DNA of 64,000 bases. It comes from Linnemannia schmuckeri. Taxonomy: Eukaryota; Mortierellomycota; Mortierellomycetes; Mortierellales; Mortierellaceae. Positions 58,301-64,000 of the stretch are shown here, one piece after another (position 1 is the first letter of the stretch; the number at the start of each line of letters is the position of its first letter). Location of the stretch: positions 372,001 through 436,000 of the forward strand of contig JANATG010000012.1 in the NCBI GenBank assembly GCA_029449235.1. Reading direction: 5' to 3'. The position numbers and the translations under genes are program-made. The notes below the pieces were generated by a model, which saw nothing but the letters and a program-made list of their open reading frames with translations, did not search any database and was not told the DNA's origin.

Positions 58301-60084
58301 ACGTCAGTCCGCGGGTTGGGTAAAGGCGCGAGCACTGGGCCATCCAATGGGTGATGACGGTCATCCTGAGACTTTCCTGCCATGTTGGATCCTGATGACT
58401 CGCTGTCGAATGGATGAATCCGCGATGGTTGCCGGACTTGCAGGACAACGATCCTGTCGTGTTGAACGGTATGAGAAGGAGCGGGCATCGGGTACGACAA
58501 TTTGTGGGTGTCAGGCAAATTAAATGAGTCCTGCTTGTTGCTGTGATCGTTCTGGTCCCTGCTATCCTTGCCTTGCAATGCCATAGTGTGGGCAGACTCC
58601 GTTTGGGCCGTGTCGTCGGACACACTTTCATAGGGTTCGCCACTTTGATGTCTGGCGCGCTTGAGTCGTTCCGTGTTCTTGATACCCGAGGCAGCGGAAG
58701 AAGCAGAGGAAGAGGTAGAAGGAGAAGGCAATTCAAACGCCATTTGCTGAAGCTGAGGGCTTCTCTGTCGCTTATGATGAGGGGTATGTTGCTGGTCGCT
58801 CTCTTGGTGAGTTTGGATGCGCTGTGGTAGCGGGTTGTTCAGGGCTGAACGAAGCTGTGTCTGATTGTGATTGTGAGTAAGGCTATGGAGAGCCTGCTGT
58901 GGTGAAGGTGGGGGAAGTCGGTGTTGAATATGGAGCGACGGGACAGTTTGTGAAGAGGGTTCCTGGCTCTGACTGTGAGAGGTCAGCTCTGCAGTTGGGT
59001 CCTGTCCAGATTGATGTAAGGATGACTGCCTGCTTCTTCTTTCGTGCTGCTGTTGCTGTTGTTGATGGACAATCCTATGTGATGATTGAGTGCGGTCCGA
59101 TACCGACACTTCAGACTCGGATATCGTTCGAATACGTCCAGTTGACTCCATATGCGATTGAGAAATGCCAGGTACTAGGTCTTGATGTTTCAGGTCTGTC
59201 AAGGATTCCACTTGAGGTTCTGCAGCTGAAGAGCTCTGAGGTTGTGTACAGCCACAAGAACTAGTGCAGAGATTCCACGGTGCCCTAGATGAGTGCGAGG
59301 ACTTTTTGATTCGTTTCCGCCGAGAGGTCGATGTGAATTGTATGCTGGAAGACGACGATGCACTTGTGCAGGAAGACGAAGGCACTGGCGAGTGATGCGA
59401 CGCGCTAGAACTACGCCTTTTGGACCTTTTCTGGTTGAACGAAGTCAGCGTAGGTACAGTTGATATATCTCGGATATTGATACTCCGAACGTCAGTGACA
59501 ATGACACTGTGCGCGCGTGTGGTGTCCTTCTGACGACTTCTGCTACTATTACTACTACTTTTGCCGTTGCTGCTCGACCTGGTGGCACTGGAGCTGATCG
59601 TCGCTGAAGGAGAGGAGGATGGAGGTAGATGTTGTACTTCCGCCTTGGAGGGGCTTTGAGAGGGGTGTATAGATGTTGGAGGGCGCGAGTTAAAGATGCG
59701 AATGCTGGATAAGAAATTTGGTAGGAAGATACCCGTCCTTGCTGGCTGGCTGCTAGCTTCGTTTTGGTCGGGTGAAGAAGGTGGAGGTGATGGTGAGGAC
59801 GCGCTGTAGGGGGTTGTGGATGGGCTTGTATCGCTGAGGGTATCTGGGACGGTTGGAAAAGGGCTGCGACTTGAGTCTGAAGGTTGGGTTGCAGCGGCGA
59901 GTGTCTCTTCTTTGGATGAAGAAGACAAAGAATGAGGATGTACAGAAGGAGGAAGGGAAGAAGTGGAGATGCAAGTGGGGCCAGAGGTTGGTGAAGGAGA
60001 TGGTGTAGCAGAGGCTGAGGTCGTTCCTGGTGAGGAAGGAGCGATAGAGGAGGATGAAAGAGACGAGATGTCGCTAGGAGACAT
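55301..60084 (-). CDS. SOK1: SOK1/TCP11 family protein
   Basis: Three minus-strand exons (60084-57277, 57177-56793, 56712-55301) give 1,534 residues with correct phases. The first 700 residues are disordered, Ser/Pro/Gln/His-rich. The conserved helical region begins near LRELDLFEIFKNPQLRHD and continues with LLPRLIDELREILLSLLP, LDVHALFRYLGDSLKGHCAPMRD, VVDLEEIVRGIRMCFEILEW and, across two introns, the segments HQLRTLRPWLLDNSIDFEQKY and FELDHYRLLLFHNDFQDLTI. This matches the TCP11 family, which includes yeast Sok1, a suppressor of protein kinase A loss; mouse TCP11 is linked to cAMP signalling. The molecular activity is not established. The C-terminus is Ser/Thr-rich. Confidence 0.85.
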
Positions 60085-61269
60085 TTTTGAAAAAGCAGAA
60101 GCCTCGTTTGTGGAGGAAGATGAGATGGCTAAGTGAGCGTATAGGAAGGGCGAGAAAGGACAAGTACAAAGCAGAGAGCGAGAGAGAGAGAGAGTGAGAA
60201 AAGCGTGAGTGTGGGAGTGTTAGAGTGAGTAAGTGAGTAAGAGATGCGTGTTGAAGGAGTCAGGAGGATGAACAGGAGAAGGACAGGGAGAAGTGAGGAG
60301 ACAGGAGGAGCAACGAGGAGAGAACAAAAGTTGAATCTGGTGAGCATAGATGCGATCCTAGCATCCGCTATTTATCTTTTTTGCCATGTTTCTCTTGCGT
60401 TCTTTTTTGTGTTTTGGTTCCTTTAAGACTGGAAACACCCAAAAAAGACCAGGCGGCTCCTCGTTTTTTTTCTCTAGTGTTCATCATAATTCTTACCATC
60501 ACCTCCTTCCCCCGTCTCCTCTTATTTTTTCACTTTTTTTTCGTACAAATGTGATGATGGATTTCAAGGGATAAAAGGGTTAGGACGTAGAAATAATGGA
60601 TGGGGAATGATGAACCTCAAAGAACGCAACTGAAAAGGGATTGTTCCTATCACACAAAGTTTTCTGAGTCGAGTGAAAGAATTGGTCCAGGATACCAAGG
60701 ATGCTCGTTTTCATAACTGTTTAAAACAAAGGATGATACGTCGACGAGCAAATCGACATGTGAGGAGAGAAATCCTTTTATATTTTTTTAGTCCTCTTCG
60801 AAACGCTTTGACAAAGGAGCGACGGAAACGAGAATGAGGGGAAGGAAGATGAAAAGGCTGTGAAGAGCAGGAAAGAGGAGAGGCAGAGGGAAAGAGAAAT
60901 GTAAAATGCGAAAGAAGAAAAAAAAACGTGGAATCGAACAAACGAGGAGGAAGGAAGGGATTATTTGGCCTGGAAGGCAAGAGGATTGAAGGTGAACACA
61001 CATGGACGGGATGAAACGAATCGACCAGACGCAACGCTATTAACCATAGCTACCACAGCACTTTTTTTTTTTCTATTTTACACAGCGGCCCACAGTTGTT
61101 TTCTATGTCGTTCTCTTGCACACCTCTTCTCGCTACAACCTTTTCTTGGCTCCCGCATTGTTTTTTCAATTGCTTCAACTTATCCATCACCCATAATCCA
61201 TCACTACCCATTTCTACTCTTGTGTCATGACTTCCTGTCGTCCCGCTTGCTCATACGTATTCAACGTTG
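60085..61269. other. Intergenic region; possible 3' exons of the Ser-rich gene
   Basis: The 60120-60300 part is purine-rich on the plus strand, the coding-strand CT leader of SOK1. No secure gene. On the minus strand, an open stretch after an acceptor at about 61219 reads MGSDGLWVMDKLKQLKKQ and onward for some 60 codons. A second short frame ending NPLAFQAK stops at 60961. Both may be downstream exons of the gene at 61270-62403. Confidence 0.4.
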
Positions 61270-62403
61270 TCATAGCAACCGTGTTTGGACCAAAGCAAGA
61301 AGAAAAAAATTATTACCTTGTTCGGCGCAACATTCTTCAGAAACATGAATGTGCTCAACAGATGTCCGGCTCGACTTCCAGCCTCCTTGGTTGTCGCCGC
61401 CACTGTCATTGTTGGATATCTGGTGTTTGTCACGCCGCCTGGACCTACTGTGCCTTGAGCGAGACCGCGAGGAGGATGAGCTGCTGTTGCTCAATATTTG
61501 GTGGCGGCTTGACCGAGAAGAGCTTGATTTTCTCCGCTTGCATCTCCTGTGTTCTTCTCGACTCGAGCTGTTGGCTTGGATATCTGCCTCTGGGCTCGAC
61601 AAGACGCTGTCTTGGTCCACAACGTGATCCACCACGACGGCATGATCCTGATTGACTATAATTTGTATACCCAGACCACTTCTGTCGCATATGCTGCTGT
61701 TGTTATCGTTGGTAAGGTGGTTATTTGTTTTGTTGTTGTGTTTGTTTTTGTTGTTGTCAAATTTCTCTTGCCGTGACAGTGAGGGGGATGATGGACTGCC
61801 ACTTTGAGGTTTCCTCTTCTCTTGTGGTTGTGGCTGACCCCTCGAGGACAGATGTTGTTCCTGTACCGAGGCAGTCAATAGCTGGGCTAGAGAGACGGAC
61901 CTCGCTGGTTGGGGGTCAATTGATGGTGATAGCTGATGGTGGGTCAAAGAGTGAGTAGGTATTGTCGAAGTTGTTGGCGAAGGAGGGGGAGAAGGAGAAG
62001 GAGAGGATGGGTCAAAGGGCTTGGACAGGTCAAAGCTCTGGTGGATAGCGAGAACGTCGGCATGTCGGTTGATGTTGGGTCGGATATGGGACGAGGTGAG
62101 GCAGGGGACCGAGACAGTTGAGGCGCCTATGGTCCCCCGCCGAGGATGGTGGCGCACAGGAGCAGAGGATGAATTGTGGGGTTGAGAAGGGGGAGCCAAC
62201 GCTGGAGACACCGAGGTCGAGACGGAGATGGAGCGGTAAGGGAGGGAGTGAGAAGAGACGGCTGCAGAGGTCGAGGAAGTTGAGGAGACCGAGTTCGTTG
62301 CAGAGGCAACGGGAAGAGGATTTGAGGACGAGGTGGCAGGAGATGCGGAGGAAGTTGAGGTTGAAGTTGAGGCTGAGGTAGGATCGTGGTGCATTGGTGG
62401 CAA
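61270..62403 (-). CDS. Ser-rich low-complexity protein, possibly continuing in further exons
   Basis: A 377-residue frame beginning MPPMHHDPTSAST. It is rich in Ser, Thr, Pro and Asn, with a hydrophilic Lys/Asn stretch in the middle and a basic Arg/Ser/Lys region near the end (HRRCKRRKSSSSRSSRHQ and SRSRSRHSRSRRRDK) that could be nuclear or RNA-associated. Support for coding is the composition, which matches other genes here, and the CT-rich coding-strand leader at 62560-62960. A good donor (CAAG|GTAATA at about 61315) lies before the frame's stop, so the last 15 or so residues may be intronic. I recognise no domain. Confidence 0.5.
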   Translation of the reverse strand: MPPMHHDPTSASTSTSTSSASPATSSSNPLPVASATNSVSSTSSTSAAVSSHSLPYRSISVSTSVSPALAPPSQPHNSSSAPVRHHPRRGTIGASTVSVPCLTSSHIRPNINRHADVLAIHQSFDLSKPFDPSSPSPSPPPSPTTSTIPTHSLTHHQLSPSIDPQPARSVSLAQLLTASVQEQHLSSRGQPQPQEKRKPQSGSPSSPSLSRQEKFDNNKNKHNNKTNNHLTNDNNSSICDRSGLGIQIIVNQDHAVVVDHVVDQDSVLSSPEADIQANSSSREEHRRCKRRKSSSSRSSRHQILSNSSSSSSRSRSRHSRSRRRDKHQISNNDSGGDNQGGWKSSRTSVEHIHVSEECCAEQGNNFFLLALVQTRLL

Positions 62404-62771
62404 AAGAAAAAAGAGAGGCCTCTATGAGGGTTGTGTGATTCCAGCAGCCTTTATGGTTGTGTATATTCCAATTCTTTGAGCAATGGATTTGGAGGGGATG
62501 TCGCTGGCGGTGATTATTATATTGGCAGTAGGTGTAGGAGGGTGTTGTTGTTGCGAAGGGGAATGGGAAGGGAAAGGGGGGTTAAGGAAAGGAAGGAAAG
62601 GAAGGGGGTGGAAAGGGAAATAGGGCACGGGTGCACACACGGTTGCTCTTTCTCGGTGGTGGTGGTGTTGGCGGTGGCAGTAGGAGAAGGGGATACGAAC
62701 AAGGGAGAAAAAGCAAGAGCAAGCAAAAAAATAACAACGACGAAGTTAAGAGAATGAGCAAACGAGGAAAG

Positions 62772-62807
<36 letters not shown>

Positions 62808-63271
62808 CAAGCAAAAAACAACTAAGAGCAAAAAAAGACAAGTTAAAGGGAGAAAAGGGAAAGGAATGCAAAGGGACAGGGACAAATAAAAAGAAGGAAA
62901 AGAAAGGTACAAGCAATGAAAAAAAGAATGGAAAACAAGAGGGAAAGAGGGTGAAAAAGCGGCCATGGAGAGTAATGATGCACAAGAGTAAGAGAAAGAA
63001 GAAAAATAAAGCTTCTTTCCTTCGGCTTGGCCACCTCGTCCCCAGAGAGCAAGGTGGTATCTGATGTAGACTTTTTCTGCCTCTAGGTCTGGCTCAGTCT
63101 CGCTGCCTCTTCTGTAGTACTCGTCATCTCTGCTGAGCGCTCCCTTTTCTTTTCTCTCCTCATCACACCTCCAGTCGCACCTTTCGTCGCCAGGATCTCA
63201 CCACGACCTCACCCGCCCGCCATCGCCACAGTCCCATCTTTTTCCTCTTCTCCCAGGAAACCTTGTGACAC
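62404..63271. other. Divergent upstream region with long poly-A
   Basis: Purine-rich on the plus strand from 62560 to 62960, including 31 A at 62775-62805, then CT-rich from about 63060. This is a switch in strand composition expected between divergent promoters. No gene is visible. Confidence 0.55.
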
Positions 63272-64000
63272 ATGCGGATCCCATCACCAGAAGCGGCAAG
63301 AGCATCGGTAAGGCCGATCAGATTCCTTTTTCTCGTCACTTTTATCACAAGCACATACGGAAACCCGCTTTTCCAGCTTTCATTTTTTATTCCGTCCCAA
63401 TAACAAAAAAGAAACCCGCATTGCCAGCTGGAAGCTGGAGAGGAAAAGAGTTCCTTCCCTTCCCCCCCCTCCCCCTCTTGGCTGGCCTAGGCATGAAAAA
63501 ATGACTCGATTCAACTCCCGCACTTGCCTTTTCCTTTCCCTTTGCAATTTGGCTTTGGGAGTGAGAGAAGGGAGAGGGAGAGGGAGGGGTGATGAGGGTG
63601 TTCTCACCCCTGCAAAAGTTTCATCGCTTGTGTTTTTGTACGCTGTCATTCTTTGTTTTTTATGTTGTCGTTAGACGACAAAAAATGACAACAACTAGTC
63701 ATCCCGTCACCTGCGAGGTGTCTATGCTATCGAACAGAAACTCTTTTTTTTTGGATTTGCTAATACACTCAAAAACCCACATATACAAAAGGGTCCATAA
63801 CAAAAAATTATATATCCAATCTCATGGTCCGAATGGTCCATGGGTCTAAAAAAAAATCTTTATATCTGTCAGTCAGCCTTTCCCTAACACAACATTTTTT
63901 TTGATAATTTTTCACTCTCAGATTCAAGCTATTTTGCTAGCATACCTATGCGATCGACATCATGACCTCGCTACTTACGCATCTGAATCTCTCAAGCAAC
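63272..64000 (+). CDS. 5' end of a probable leucine-rich-repeat protein
   Basis: Tentative partial gene. Exon 1 at 63272-63307 reads MRIPSPEAARAS before a good donor (GTAAGG). Exon 2 from 63941, after TTTGCTAG, reads HTYAIDIMTSLLTHLNLSSN to the window edge, both in phase 0. LLTHLNLSSN fits the LxxLxLSxN consensus of leucine-rich repeats. The upstream plus strand is CT-rich, as for other genes here. Exon 1 and the 633-base intron are inference; translation could begin at the ATG inside exon 2 (63962). Confidence 0.35.

Noticed and set aside
62775..62805. Long A run as a retroposon tail
   Set aside because: It lies in a purine-rich promoter-type region with no target-site duplication or coding remnant next to it.
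1..64000. An undescribed multi-gene system or cluster
   Set aside because: Neighbouring genes have unrelated housekeeping roles. No shared direction, mobile element, or biosynthetic or defence signature links them.
1..64000. tRNA and rRNA genes
   Set aside because: Scanning for the conserved tRNA T-loop box and for rRNA-like sequence by eye gave no convincing candidate.

Overview
This window is ordinary nuclear DNA of a filamentous fungus. Genes are dense on both strands, most are split by short GT-AG introns (with a few GC-AG), and the proteins are full of Gln, Ser, Pro and Asn runs. The coding-strand leaders are strongly pyrimidine-rich. Gene content (TUP1, ERT1/AcuK, WASP with WH1 and CRIB domains, alternative oxidase, a FAR1-type DNA-binding protein, SOK1/TCP11, Scs2/VAP, a Nup42-like protein, mitochondrial GatC) together with the low-complexity style suggests an early-diverging lineage such as Mortierellomycotina (Mucoromycota). 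That placement is inference.

Left part (1-13.8 kb): the N-terminal 680 codons of a golgin-like coiled-coil protein run off the left edge on the minus strand. Beside it lies a decayed GT71 mannosyltransferase, then a tetraspan membrane protein with two GC-AG introns, an IAP-type RING protein and the nine-exon co-repressor TUP1. Middle left (14.8-29.4 kb): a 1,166-residue FAR1-domain regulator with very long Gln and Gln-Ala repeats converges on a GNAT acetyltransferase. These are followed by a CaaX-terminated Gln-rich protein and an unrecognised protein with a leader lacking upstream ATGs.

Middle right (30.8-48.8 kb): ERT1/AcuK, a zinc-cluster regulator of carbon and respiratory metabolism; a seven-exon 1,685-residue membrane-anchored protein that I do not recognise; a PPxY membrane protein divergent from GATC; the Nup42-like FG nucleoporin; and Scs2/VAP. 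Right part (49.6-64 kb): WASP/Las17, mitochondrial alternative oxidase, SOK1/TCP11, a Ser-rich protein of unknown function, and the beginning of a probable LRR protein that leaves the right edge.

The genes do not form an operon or defence island. Functional links are loose: TUP1, the FAR1 protein and ERT1 are regulators; AOX and ERT1 are connected through known AOD2/AcuK biology; AOX and GATC act in mitochondria; golgin, VAP and tetraspanin act on endomembranes. I found no rRNA, tRNA, CRISPR array or intact transposon. All exon limits were derived by reading splice sites and checking phase by hand. No alignment or search was run.
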